Shown: in pieces, positions 1 to 7,304 of the stretch | Numbering within the stretch: position 1 is the stretch's first letter | Layout of the letters: each line of letters starts with the position of its first letter | Assembly: GCA_013140695.1 (NCBI GenBank) | Contig: JABFSI010000016.1 | Location: 1-36,921, forward strand | Reading direction: 5' to 3' | Source: Sideroxydans sp. | Lineage (GTDB): Bacteria > Pseudomonadota > Gammaproteobacteria > Burkholderiales > Gallionellaceae | DNA length: 36,921 nucleotides | Notes under the pieces: model-generated | Seen by the model: the letters and a program-made list of their open reading frames with translations, nothing else | What the model was told of the DNA's origin: nothing | Databases searched by the model: none | Position numbers and translations under genes: made by a program

Positions 1-363
1 GTGCTTCTCTGATTCTTGCTCAACCGTACCGAGTACCGAGCATCCCGTTCGCATCACATCCATCGGGTGTGCGTTGGCAGGCAGCGCTTCCAGTGCTTGC
101 TTCACCGCAGCGGGCAGGTCGCGCAGCGTCTTCAATTTGGCTTTGTAGGCTTTGAGCTGGGCGGCCGTCGGCAGCGTGCCGTGGATCAGCAAGTGAGCGA
201 TCTCTTCGAACTCCGCCTTCTCGGCGAAGTCGAGAATGTCATAGCCGCGATAGTGCAGGTCGTTGCCCGTACGTCCGACGGTACACACCGCCGTGTTGCC
301 AGCGACGGTGCCGGATAGTGCGACAGATTTCTTGGGCTTCGGTAATGTCGTTTCTTCTGCCAT
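1..363 (-). CDS. prpC: 2-methylcitrate synthase PrpC, N-terminal part (cut by window edge)
   Basis: Condenses propionyl-CoA with oxaloacetate to 2-methylcitrate, the first committed step of the cytosolic 2-methylcitrate cycle. The visible 121 codons start at an ATG (363-361) preceded by a GGGAGAG ribosome binding site. After a short Lys/Pro leader they read through the citrate-synthase-fold start: VCTVGRTGNDLHYRGYDI, then HLLIHGTLP, then AHPMDVMRTGCSVLG. The last motif is typical of PrpC rather than the GltA citrate synthase. The frame is open at base 1, so roughly two thirds of the protein lies outside the window. It follows prpB on the same strand, separated by 170 bases that hold a palindromic repeat, and is very probably co-transcribed with it. 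Confidence 0.93.
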   Translation of the reverse strand, partial: MAEETTLPKPKKSVALSGTVAGNTAVCTVGRTGNDLHYRGYDILDFAEKAEFEEIAHLLIHGTLPTAAQLKAYKAKLKTLRDLPAAVKQALEALPANAHPMDVMRTGCSVLGTVEQESEKH

Positions 364-418
364 GGTTCTCTCCCAGTTATTTGGAATAAATCGTTACAAA
401 TTACATCTGCTCTTTATA

Positions 419-525
419 TTCCCTCCCCCATGCAGGGGGAGGGTTAGGGTGGGGGTAGAAGCTTAGTGTTGCGCTACTTGCAATTTCTACCCCCATCCCA
501 GCCTTCCCCCTGCATGGGGGAAGGA
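419..525. repeat. Bipartite inverted repeat, family A copy 1
   Basis: Two arms of about 41 bases (419-460 and 485-525) are imperfect inverted copies of each other around a 24-base spacer. Each arm also contains its own palindrome, CCCCCATGCAGGGGG or its CCCCCTGCATGGGGG form, next to a GGGTGGGGGTAGAA tail. It fills the gap between prpB and prpC. A second copy lies at 2441-2541. It resembles a REP/BIME-type or MITE-like mobile intergenic repeat; no transposase is nearby. Confidence 0.85.
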
Positions 526-533
526 GTGGTGTG

Positions 534-1427
534 TTATTCAGCACCTTTTTCAGCGAACAAGCGATCGAGCTGCTGCTCGAACTCGTGATAGCCGAGATAG
601 TCGTAAAGCTCCATGCGTGTCTGCATCGTGGGCACCACGTTCGACTGCGTGCCGTCGGCGAGGATGTGTTGATACACGTTCAACGCCGCTTTGCTCATGG
701 CGCGATAGGCGGAGAGGGGATACAGCACCAACTGCACGCCCACGCCGGACAACTCTTGCGTAGTGAACAACGGTGTCGCGCCGAACTCGGTGATGTTCGC
801 CAACACGGGCACGTTCACCGCCTTGGTGAATTCTTTGTATTGCTCCAGCTTGGTCATCGCCTCGGGGAAGATCATGTCAGCACCCGCTTCCACGCAGGCT
901 TGCGCGCGGTCGATGGCGGACTGCATGCCTTCCACTGCCAGCGCATCGGTACGCGCCATGATGACGAAGCTGCTGTCCACGCGAGCATCTACTGCGGCCT
1001 TCACGCGATCCACCATCTCGCTCTGACTCACGATGGCTTTGTTAGGACGGTGACCGCAACGCTTCTGCATCACTTGGTCTTCGATGTGGAAACCAGCCGC
1101 ACCGGCTTGCGCCACTTCACGGGTTGCACGCGCGATGTTGAATGCGCCACCCCAGCCTGTGTCCACATCCACCAGCAGCGGTAGATCACTCGCAGCGGTG
1201 ATGCGGCGCGTGTCTTCGCATACGTCATGCAAAGTGGTGATGCCGAGATCGGGAATGCCCAATGAAGAGGCCGCCACGCCGCCACCCGAAAGGTACAGCG
1301 CCTTATGGCCGCTCTTCTGCGCAAGGATGGCGCAGTAGGCGGTGACGGCACCGACCACTTGTAGTGGGGAATTGTCTTTCACTGCTTGGCGCAGTTTGTT
1401 GCCGGGGGTGTTTGCTGTTGTGCTCAT
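534..1427 (-). CDS. prpB: 2-methylisocitrate lyase PrpB
   Basis: Cleaves 2-methylisocitrate to pyruvate and succinate, the last step of the 2-methylcitrate cycle. The 297-residue length is normal for the family. The isocitrate-lyase-superfamily signature is complete: VDVDTGWG at about 86-93 (Mg2+ site), HIEDQ at 114-118, and the catalytic loop KRCGH at 122-126 with the nucleophilic cysteine. The start ATG has a GAGGAAACAG ribosome binding site upstream. It lies between gntR and prpC on the minus strand. The gap to gntR holds a family B repeat and the gap to prpC a family A repeat, so the operon is stretched by repeats rather than tightly packed. Confidence 0.95.
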   Translation of the reverse strand: MSTTANTPGNKLRQAVKDNSPLQVVGAVTAYCAILAQKSGHKALYLSGGGVAASSLGIPDLGITTLHDVCEDTRRITAASDLPLLVDVDTGWGGAFNIARATREVAQAGAAGFHIEDQVMQKRCGHRPNKAIVSQSEMVDRVKAAVDARVDSSFVIMARTDALAVEGMQSAIDRAQACVEAGADMIFPEAMTKLEQYKEFTKAVNVPVLANITEFGATPLFTTQELSGVGVQLVLYPLSAYRAMSKAALNVYQHILADGTQSNVVPTMQTRMELYDYLGYHEFEQQLDRLFAEKGAE

Positions 1428-1480
1428 TTCTGTTTCCTCACGTGATTCAAAATTCGGTCATTCCCTATTTCAGCCACTCC

Positions 1481-1592
1481 GTCATTCCCGCGAAAGCGGG
1501 AATCCAGTGCCGTTATTCAAAAAGGCAGTTAGGTTTTGTCCGCTTCGCGGAATTGTTGTATTCGCTGGATTCCCGCCTTCGCGGGAATGACG
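1481..1592. repeat. Inverted repeat pair, family B (GTCATTCCCGCG... type)
   Basis: Left arm 1481-1507 and right arm 1565-1592 are inverted copies. Each carries an ATTCCCGC / GCGGGAAT hairpin ending in the TCCAG / CTGGA boundary. A partial extra copy of the left end (GGTCATTCCCT) occurs near 1457. The ATTCCC-N-GGGAAT architecture resembles the short repeats widespread in beta- and gammaproteobacteria (for example the neisserial dRS3 type). It sits between gntR and prpB. Confidence 0.85.
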
Positions 1593-1603
1593 ACTCAAAG
1601 AGT

Positions 1604-2287
1604 TCATGCTGCTTCCTCTTCTTCTTTATCGATCATTTCGCTGATGCTCTTCCATGCGCCGTGGATGTGGCGACGCATGAGTAGCTCTGCCAGCTCGCCG
1701 TCGCGTTGTTCCAATGCGGCGACGATCTGGCGGTGTTGTTGTAATGCAGGTTTGGTACGGGTGGCTTTGCGGCTCGTGCGATAACGGCACATGCGCAGGA
1801 GTTGGTATTGCTCGCTGCCAAGCATGTGCATCAACATTTCGTTGCGACTGCCGCGTGCGATTTGAAAATGGAAATCGAGGTCGCGCTCGCTTTGCGAATA
1901 GACTTTGCCGCCGACTTTCTTGATCTGCTCTTCGTGACTGTCGAGCAGCTTGCTCAATTTGGCGATCTCCTCATCGGTCATCTGTGTGGCGGCGAGTCGG
2001 CAGGCCATGCCTTCCAGTGCTTCGCGCACGCCATAGATATCGGAAAGGGTCTTGCGATCCAGCACTACCACTCGCGTACCGGCGTTGGGGATGCGCGTCA
2101 CCAGACGCATGCCTTCGAGATGTCGCAGGGCTTCGCGCAACGGGCCGCGCCCCATACCGAAGCGTTCGGCCAACTCGGCTTCGTTCAGCTTCTGGCCTTG
2201 CGCCAGCTCGCCAGTGACGATGCTATGCGCCAGACGATGCGCTGCAACGTCTGCAAGGGTGCCTTGTTCTGGAACTTGGATCAGCAT
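1604..2287 (-). CDS. GntR-family transcriptional regulator, FCD (FadR-like) subfamily
   Basis: A 227-residue DNA-binding regulator. The N-terminal winged helix-turn-helix (about residues 8-75) includes LNEAELAERFGMGRGPLREA and the wing RIPNAGTRVV. The C-terminal FCD effector domain (about 85-215) keeps likely metal ligands Asp136/138, His140, His185 and His207/209. The protein ends in an acidic EEEEAA tail. As the first gene ahead of prpB and prpC on the same strand, it is inferred to control the methylcitrate operon and itself, in place of the sigma-54-type PrpR of enterobacteria. The start ATG has GGAG seven bases upstream. A perfect TTGTCGACAA palindrome lies just upstream of the start. 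Confidence 0.9.
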   Translation of the reverse strand: MLIQVPEQGTLADVAAHRLAHSIVTGELAQGQKLNEAELAERFGMGRGPLREALRHLEGMRLVTRIPNAGTRVVVLDRKTLSDIYGVREALEGMACRLAATQMTDEEIAKLSKLLDSHEEQIKKVGGKVYSQSERDLDFHFQIARGSRNEMLMHMLGSEQYQLLRMCRYRTSRKATRTKPALQQHRQIVAALEQRDGELAELLMRRHIHGAWKSISEMIDKEEEEAA

Positions 2288-2298
2288 CTGCCCACTCC

Positions 2299-2374
2299 GA
2301 TTGTCGACAATCTAGGCGAATCCTAGCACCATAAATCTAAAATGTGGCAATTAATTTTGATTATGTCGACAAAG
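2299..2374 (-). promoter_or_regulatory. Probable GntR operator pair upstream of gntR-prpBC
   Basis: GATTGTCGACAATC at 2299-2312 is a perfect 14-base palindrome ending 12 bases before the gntR start. A second site, TATGTCGACAAA, is at 2362-2373 and shares the TGTCGACA core. The centres are about 62 bases apart, close to six helical turns, so looping by one dimeric regulator is plausible. On the minus strand, TTGCCA (2350-2345) and TAGGAT (2325-2320) are weak promoter candidates between the sites, with a long 19-base spacer. That the neighbouring GntR protein binds here is inferred from position and symmetry. Confidence 0.55.
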
Positions 2375-2440
2375 AGAGGTGGCGGGCGGGGTGCAAACCC
2401 TCATGGCAGTCGGCTAGGTAGGTGATGCATCGCGGAAACA

Positions 2441-2541
2441 TTCCCTCCCCCATGCAGGGGGAGGGGTAGGGTGGGGGTAGAAACCTTGAGTCTTCACCAA
2501 GTCAACCCCCATCCTAGCCTTCCCCCTGCATGGGGGAAGGG
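2441..2541. repeat. Bipartite inverted repeat, family A copy 2
   Basis: Nearly the same as the copy at 419-525. Arms 2441-2482 and 2501-2541 contain the CCCCCATGCAGGGGG palindrome and the GGGTGGGGGTAGAA tail, here with a shorter spacer. It lies directly 3' of the FecR-domain gene and about 150 bases upstream of gntR, in the same orientation as copy 1. Confidence 0.85.
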
Positions 2542-2545
2542 ACGG

Positions 2546-3241
2546 TTACGGTTTCTCGGTGAACGGCGGCACACGTCCTACCAAAGCCTCGGCCATGATG
2601 AGTTCCTCATCCGTATGGTTCGGTACAGGCAAACGCCCCACTGGATGGATGCTCTGGCCGGCCTGTCCTTTGCCGTAGATATAGAGCGGCTTGTCGTGAT
2701 GGGCAGAGACCACGGTCTCTTTGCTGTCGGGGTCGTTCACTGCCTGCACATCCACCTCGCCATAGCAGGTGCAGAAATAGGTGCGTTCAGGCCCAGCCTC
2801 TAGATAGACACCCGTACCTCGGATGCCGATGGTGGCGGAGGGGGTGTTGATGCGCATGCCTTTGTTGCGTGATACAGAAAGCAACTTGCCTGCGAACAAC
2901 CTCAAGCCTCCTATCAAGAATGAACCCACAGCGTTGTTCTCCTGCGGTTCGATCACCAGATGACTTCTGCCCCGTAGCAGCATCGCATGGTCGCCCACTA
3001 CGAACACCAGTTCGCTACCGTGCCCAGTTTTGACGATGTCGTTCGGTTTGATGTGGGTGTTCATATCCACTGGGTTGCCATTCACCCAAGCACGCCCCTT
3101 CAAACGGAACACTGACTTCTTCACCTCACCACCATCTAACGCACTGGCAGCAGCAGGGATGAGCGAGACGAGGAAGCCTGCGGACAAGGCTTGCAGCAGA
3201 CGGCGGCGTTGCAGGTCGGGTGTGCTTTCGGTGTATCTCAT
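2546..3241 (-). CDS. Exported FecR-domain protein
   Basis: A 231-residue protein with an N-terminal twin-arginine-like signal: RRR at 12-14, a hydrophobic stretch to about residue 33, and an AAASA cleavage site. The mature part is a FecR-type beta domain (about 45-180) with the characteristic VKTGHGSELVFVVGDHAML and TPSATIGIRGTGVYLE motifs. FecR domains act in periplasmic signalling or as binding modules. No sigma factor or TonB receptor is adjacent, so a classical FecIRA role is not supported; stand-alone exported FecR proteins like this one are of unknown role. The start ATG has an AAGGAAG ribosome binding site. It appears to be a single-gene unit. Confidence 0.82.
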   Translation of the reverse strand: MRYTESTPDLQRRRLLQALSAGFLVSLIPAAASALDGGEVKKSVFRLKGRAWVNGNPVDMNTHIKPNDIVKTGHGSELVFVVGDHAMLLRGRSHLVIEPQENNAVGSFLIGGLRLFAGKLLSVSRNKGMRINTPSATIGIRGTGVYLEAGPERTYFCTCYGEVDVQAVNDPDSKETVVSAHHDKPLYIYGKGQAGQSIHPVGRLPVPNHTDEELIMAEALVGRVPPFTEKP

Positions 3242-3365
3242 TTCACTTCCTTTTCAAGGGGGAGGGATGGGGGGCAACAATATCCTGCGCGGTCGCCATA
3301 CTAACTTGATACGCACTTCCATTGGCTAGACCGTTACCCTTTGCGGTAAGCTACGCCCCTTCAAG

Positions 3366-3527
3366 GTCACTGATGAAGTCCATTCATGGTTCGATACATT
3401 TTTCGTTCACTCTGATACCTCCATACCGTTCGTCCCGAGTGCCGCGCAGCGGTGTATCGAGGGAAGCGCGTAGTAGAAAAAGAGCGAACGAAAAACACTC
3501 ACCACGAACGGACTTGATCAGTGAGTC
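3366..3527. repeat. Large nested inverted-repeat element, family C copy 1
   Basis: This fills the gene-free stretch 3242-3554. Outer arms at about 3366-3412 and 3480-3527 are imperfect inverted copies (CACTGATGAAGTCC with GGACTTGATCAGTG; TTTTTCGTTC with GAACGAAAAA). An inner pair, CCGTTCGTCCCGAGT (3426-3440) with ACTCACCACGAACGG (3497-3511), encloses a GTATCGAGGGA block. The inner pair recurs in inverted orientation at 34525-34630. No open reading frame in the stretch looks real. Confidence 0.75.
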
Positions 3528-3554
3528 CATAACCTAATTTAGAGAATCCGCAAA

Positions 3555-5225
3555 ATGGTACAAGGCCAATACGTAATGTCTATGCTCCGCGTGAGCAAGA
3601 TCGTTCCCCCTAAACGTCAGATCATCAAAGACATCTCCCTGAGCTTCTTCCCCGGCGCCAAGATCGGCCTGCTGGGTCTGAACGGCTCGGGTAAATCCAC
3701 CGTGCTGCGCATCATGGCGAAGCAGGACAAAGAATATGACGGCGAAGTGCAGCACCTGCCCAACATCAAGATCGGCTATTTGGAACAAGAGCCCGTACTC
3801 GACCCCGCCAAGACCGTGCGTCAGGAAGTGGAATCCGCGCTGGGCGAAGTGATGGAAGCGCAATCCAAATTGGATGCCGTGTACGCCGCCTATGCCGAAG
3901 AGAACGCCGACTTCGATGCACTTGCCGCCGAGCAAGCGCGCCTCGAAGCCATCATCGCCGCAAGCGGTAGCGATGCATCTCACCAGATGGAGATCGCCGC
4001 CGATGCGCTGCGTCTGCCCGAGTGGGATGCCGTCATCAAGAACCTTTCTGGTGGTGAGAAGCGCCGCGTGGCGTTGTGCAAACTGCTGCTAGAAAAGCCA
4101 GACATGCTGTTGCTGGACGAACCCACCAACCACTTGGATGCAGAATCGGTGGAATGGCTGGAACAATTCCTCGTGCGCTTCCCCGGTACTGTGGTGGCTG
4201 TCACCCACGACCGTTACTTCCTCGACAACGCCGCCGAATGGATCTTGGAACTCGACCGTGGACACGGCATCCCTTGGAAGGGTAACTACTCAAGCTGGCT
4301 CGACCAGAAGGGCGAGCGTTTGGCGCAAGAGCAGAAGCAATTGGATGCACACGCCAAAGCGATGAAGCAAGAATTGGAATGGGTGCGTCAGAATCCGAAA
4401 GCGCGTCAGGCAAAATCCAAAGCGCGTATCGCACGTTTCGAAGAACTGAACTCGCAAGAACACCAAGCACGTAACGAGACGCAGGAGATCTTCATCCCCG
4501 TGGGCGAACGTCTGGGTAACGAAGTCATCGAATTCGAAGGCGTGAGCAAAGCCTATGGCGACCGTCTGCTCATCGACAACCTCAGCTTCAAGATCCCACC
4601 CGGCGCCATCGTCGGCATCATTGGCCCTAACGGTGCGGGTAAATCCACTCTGTTCCGCATGATCACCGGTAAAGAAACACCAGACAGCGGCACCGTGAAG
4701 ATCGGCCAGACCGTCAAGATCGCGCACATCGACCAATCACGTGATGGACTGCAAAACGACAAGACCGTGTTCGACGCCATCTCTGGCGGCAACGAGATCT
4801 TGACCGTGGGCAAATACGAAACGCCAGCGCGTGCCTACATCGGCCGCTTTAACTTCAAAGGTGGTGACCAAGGCAAGATCGTCGGCCAACTCTCCGGTGG
4901 TGAACGCGGACGTCTGCATCTGGCGCAGACACTCATCTCCGGGGGCAACGTGTTGCTACTCGACGAACCATCAAACGACCTCGACGTGGAAACCTTGCGC
5001 GCGCTGGAAGATGCGTTGTTGGAGTTCGCCGGCTGCGTCGCCGTCATCTCCCATGACCGCTGGTTCCTAGACCGCATCGCCACTCACATCCTCGCTTGCG
5101 AAGGTGATTCCAAGTGGACGTTCTTCGACGGTAACTATCAGGAATATGAAGCAGACAAGAAGAAGCGTTTGGGTGAAGAGGGTGCGAAGCCTAAACGGAT
5201 TCGGTATAAGCCGATTAGCAGGTAA
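3555..5225 (+). CDS. ettA: Energy-dependent translational throttle protein EttA (ABC-F)
   Basis: A soluble ABC-F ATPase that binds the ribosomal E site and gates entry into elongation according to the ATP/ADP ratio. Length (556 residues) and start (MVQGQYVMSMLRVSKIVPPK) match the family well. Both nucleotide-binding domains are complete. The first has Walker A GLNGSGKST at 41-49, LSGGEKRR and LLLDEPTNHLD. The second has GPNGAGKST, LSGGERGR and LLLDEPSNDLD. The linker between them carries the charged arm region (KARQAKSKARIARFEELN) that contacts the ribosome. It ends PKRIRYKPISR. There is no membrane segment. The upstream neighbour is repeat DNA and the downstream one an AT-rich gene pair, so it is probably transcribed alone. 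Confidence 0.95.
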   Translation: MVQGQYVMSMLRVSKIVPPKRQIIKDISLSFFPGAKIGLLGLNGSGKSTVLRIMAKQDKEYDGEVQHLPNIKIGYLEQEPVLDPAKTVRQEVESALGEVMEAQSKLDAVYAAYAEENADFDALAAEQARLEAIIAASGSDASHQMEIAADALRLPEWDAVIKNLSGGEKRRVALCKLLLEKPDMLLLDEPTNHLDAESVEWLEQFLVRFPGTVVAVTHDRYFLDNAAEWILELDRGHGIPWKGNYSSWLDQKGERLAQEQKQLDAHAKAMKQELEWVRQNPKARQAKSKARIARFEELNSQEHQARNETQEIFIPVGERLGNEVIEFEGVSKAYGDRLLIDNLSFKIPPGAIVGIIGPNGAGKSTLFRMITGKETPDSGTVKIGQTVKIAHIDQSRDGLQNDKTVFDAISGGNEILTVGKYETPARAYIGRFNFKGGDQGKIVGQLSGGERGRLHLAQTLISGGNVLLLDEPSNDLDVETLRALEDALLEFAGCVAVISHDRWFLDRIATHILACEGDSKWTFFDGNYQEYEADKKKRLGEEGAKPKRIRYKPISR

Positions 5226-5272
5226 GTTTTTTGCGTTTGCCGTTTCAATTTTTTGTTACAAATGGAGAAAGC

Positions 5273-5836
5273 ATGAAAAACACAGAATCCTCAAATTCCA
5301 AATCAAATAAACAATCCACTGGAATTGACAGCATCGTATCAGCTCCCGTACCACCACCTACAGAAAAAGGCTGGGTTACAGTACTGCAAAAATTCAATCC
5401 TCTTGGGGCTGCTGCCGAAGCATACGGTCGTACATTGGCATACCGACTTGAGTGCAAGAGAATTGATGCTGAGTTAGAGCGTGTTAGAACCCAAGCTGCT
5501 GTTGTTCATGATGCTATCGATAAGTCCTTCCAATTAAGCATGGAGGATTTAACTCAAAGACGCCTTTCAATAAATCGTTTCTTTGACACAGTACAAGGTG
5601 AGCTCGGTCAACATCACCTTGAACGTATGACCGTACTCAAGATGGCAGAGCGCGCAACTGAACACATGCTATCTCCCGGCCTATCCATAGAGGAGCGTCG
5701 CAATTGCAAAGAGCTTGCTGCAGAGCTTACTGCTCAAATACCAATCTTCGGGGATAAAGCGAATCAGAGTCTACAAACTCTTCTAAACGCTCTCCCCCAA
5801 GTTAAATTGCCAGATCAACTTTTGCTCCCAAGTTAA
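5273..5836 (+). CDS. Uncharacterised coiled-coil-rich protein, first gene of an AT-rich pair
   Basis: 187 residues; I do not recognise a family. The start at 5273 is chosen because GGAGAAA lies just upstream; an in-frame start 42 bases earlier lacks such a site. The N-terminal 40 residues are polar and Ser/Asn/Pro-rich. Next comes a small apolar patch (NPLGAAAEAYGRTLAY), then long amphipathic helices (about 65-160) with many Glu/Arg/Gln, then a Leu/Pro tail. No signal peptide or clear membrane segment is visible. Base composition is visibly more AT-rich than the flanking ettA. It is followed after 12 bases by a membrane-anchored coiled-coil gene, so the two probably form one transcription unit and were perhaps acquired together. 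Confidence 0.75.
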   Translation: MKNTESSNSKSNKQSTGIDSIVSAPVPPPTEKGWVTVLQKFNPLGAAAEAYGRTLAYRLECKRIDAELERVRTQAAVVHDAIDKSFQLSMEDLTQRRLSINRFFDTVQGELGQHHLERMTVLKMAERATEHMLSPGLSIEERRNCKELAAELTAQIPIFGDKANQSLQTLLNALPQVKLPDQLLLPS

Positions 5837-5848
5837 AAAAAGGATTTT

Positions 5849-6427
5849 ATGTGGTTTCTAATTCCAGTCGCAGGCCTAATCGTTGCAGGAATAGTTGCTC
5901 TTGTTTCAGAAGAAGAATCAAGCGCTCGACGTAATTGGGAAAATAAATATGCAGGTGCTAAAGATGAAGTCGAAAACCTCCGGCGTAATATCGAAAACCA
6001 TCTTGAAGGCACGCGAAAAACTTACGATTTCTATGTGCTGAACGAATATTATTACTCGTCATTTCGATTCGCTGACAATGCATTTAAGCTAATGAGCGAT
6101 TCAAAAACAAGCTTAAATAGCATCAAGAAAATGATAGGTGCAGCGAATGAAAAGCGGCACGAAATTAAAATTCAGTTGGAGGGGAAAATAGGTCGAGAAG
6201 CAAAAGCAGAACTCATAAAAGAACTCCGAAACCTCACTGAGTTTAGAGATGCTCTGCAACTAGATTTCAATAAGGTACTAGCGCAAAAACGAGATTTTTC
6301 TGATGAAGTAACAAGACTTAACCAGCAAACAGAAAAACTCAAAAATGCAATGCGGGAAAGTTGTGGCGCTAAAGGGCGGGAATGGTACGCCAACCTACAG
6401 CAACGCATTTCTTCGCGACGTACTTGA
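5849..6427 (+). CDS. Uncharacterised membrane-anchored coiled-coil protein, second gene of the pair
   Basis: 192 residues. One N-terminal membrane segment (about 2-20, FLIPVAGLIVAGIVALV) is followed by an acidic/basic stretch. The rest is almost entirely predicted helix with coiled-coil character (about 24-55 and 75-165), and the tail is basic (RISSRRT). The topology suggests a small inner-membrane anchor with a long cytoplasmic or periplasmic coiled coil. AAAGGA precedes the ATG. Like its upstream partner it is AT-rich and has no recognised domain. It sits at the left end of a cluster of toxin-antitoxin-like genes. Function unknown. Confidence 0.75.
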   Translation: MWFLIPVAGLIVAGIVALVSEEESSARRNWENKYAGAKDEVENLRRNIENHLEGTRKTYDFYVLNEYYYSSFRFADNAFKLMSDSKTSLNSIKKMIGAANEKRHEIKIQLEGKIGREAKAELIKELRNLTEFRDALQLDFNKVLAQKRDFSDEVTRLNQQTEKLKNAMRESCGAKGREWYANLQQRISSRRT

Positions 6428-6504
6428 CGCTGCAAAACGTAAATCAAAGGGGGCAGCATCGCAATTGTTTTTAGTTCGAGCTAACTAGTGGAACGGAGTA
6501 CGTA

Positions 6505-6810
6505 ATGCCCAAGCTCTACGAATATTTTGGTTTGATCATTATGTTCTATGCCAATGAGCATGAGCCAGTGCATGTCCACGGCAAGTTTCAAGATCGCGAG
6601 TCCCGTGCCGAGATCATTGTGGTGAATGGTGAGGTTGCTGAAATTCGCTACACTGCTGTCGCAGGGCGTGCTCCGTTGGTGAATACTGAGATGCACTATT
6701 TTGAAGAGCTTGTTTCCGCACGAGCAACAGAGATCATCAGCAAGTGGATTGATTTTTTCGTGCTGCACAAACCTGTAAAGTCGGAACGCATCACAAGGAG
6801 GCTGAAATGA
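6505..6810 (+). CDS. DUF4160 protein
   Basis: 101 residues. The N-terminal motif (YFGLIIMFYANEHEPVHVHG) is the DUF4160 signature, in which a conserved His-x-His follows an acidic turn. A C-terminal helix with Trp (SKWIDFFVLHK) is intact. GGAG lies six bases before the ATG. Its stop overlaps the start of the DUF2442 gene by four bases (ATGA), so the two are translationally coupled. DUF4160 and DUF2442 genes are commonly neighbours and have been suggested to form toxin-antitoxin-like pairs, but to my knowledge the activity is not established. A second, damaged copy of the same pair is at 23875-24385 on the other strand. Confidence 0.85.
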   Translation: MPKLYEYFGLIIMFYANEHEPVHVHGKFQDRESRAEIIVVNGEVAEIRYTAVAGRAPLVNTEMHYFEELVSARATEIISKWIDFFVLHKPVKSERITRRLK

Positions 6811-7088
6811 TTCCTGCAAAGATCAACATTACTAAGGCGGAACATGCCGGTGATTTTGCGCTGCGCCTGTCGTTCGATGATGGCACGGTGCAAACCGTGG
6901 ACTTCAAACCCTTTTTGACACTCTCGCGTCACCCCGATATTCGCGCTTATCTCGATCCTGCACTTTTCGCGGCATACCGCATTGAGTACGGTGAACTTGT
7001 GTGGGGCGATTATGATCTGTGCTTCCCCATCGCCGATTTGTACCAGAACAGGCTGATGCCTGACACCATGTTGGAAAAGGCAGCTTGA
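6807..7088 (+). CDS. DUF2442 protein
   Basis: 93 residues, of the DUF2442 family. It has an N-terminal beta-rich half (LRLSFDDGTVQTVDFKPFL) and the conserved YRIEYGELVWGDYDLCFPIADLY-type ending (about residues 60-80). It starts inside the DUF4160 stop (ATGA), and an AAGGAGG sequence lies about ten bases upstream. Small soluble protein; no enzyme motif. It probably acts with DUF4160 as a two-protein module. The next gene starts three bases downstream, so the module may be co-transcribed with the zeta-like cassette. Confidence 0.85.
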   Translation: MIPAKINITKAEHAGDFALRLSFDDGTVQTVDFKPFLTLSRHPDIRAYLDPALFAAYRIEYGELVWGDYDLCFPIADLYQNRLMPDTMLEKAA

Positions 7089-7091
7089 CGC

Positions 7092-7304
7092 ATGTCTCAA
7101 CCTACATTATTCACGCCTCGTGATTGGACATCGGAGGATGTGTTGCATGCTTTGAAGCGGGCATCCGAGAATGCCCGTCAATTGGCTGAGCAAACCGGCA
7201 CGCCATTCGTTTCTCGTAAGTCTGCGGCTGTTGCAAATACTCTGAGAACAATCGGGGACAGACCACGTTTTCTGAGTGAACATGACATCATCGACCAACA
7301 ATAA
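7092..7304 (+). CDS. Small antitoxin-like protein upstream of the zeta-like kinase
   Basis: 70 residues. The middle carries a helical stretch ending in the motif ARQLAEQTGTPFVSRK (about residues 29-44). The same 16-residue motif recurs in the 52-residue protein on the other side of the kinase gene (7809-7967). Small proteins with an A-x2-A-x4-TGTP motif accompany zeta-type kinases in proteobacteria, so an antitoxin role is inferred. The gene starts three bases after DUF2442 and its end overlaps the start of the kinase gene by about 20 bases, so all are likely one operon. Confidence 0.72.
   Translation: MSQPTLFTPRDWTSEDVLHALKRASENARQLAEQTGTPFVSRKSAAVANTLRTIGDRPRFLSEHDIIDQQ

Noticed and set aside
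531-1184. 217-residue open frame on the plus strand
   Set aside because: Antisense to prpB; a shadow frame rich in His, Arg and Leu.
419-2541. Recurring palindromes as a possible CRISPR array
   Set aside because: Only two copies about 2 kb apart, no regular spacers and no cas genes; they behave as dispersed intergenic repeats.
3322-3537. 71-residue open frame in the ettA upstream gap
   Set aside because: It is made of inverted-repeat sequence, with no ribosome binding site and no family.
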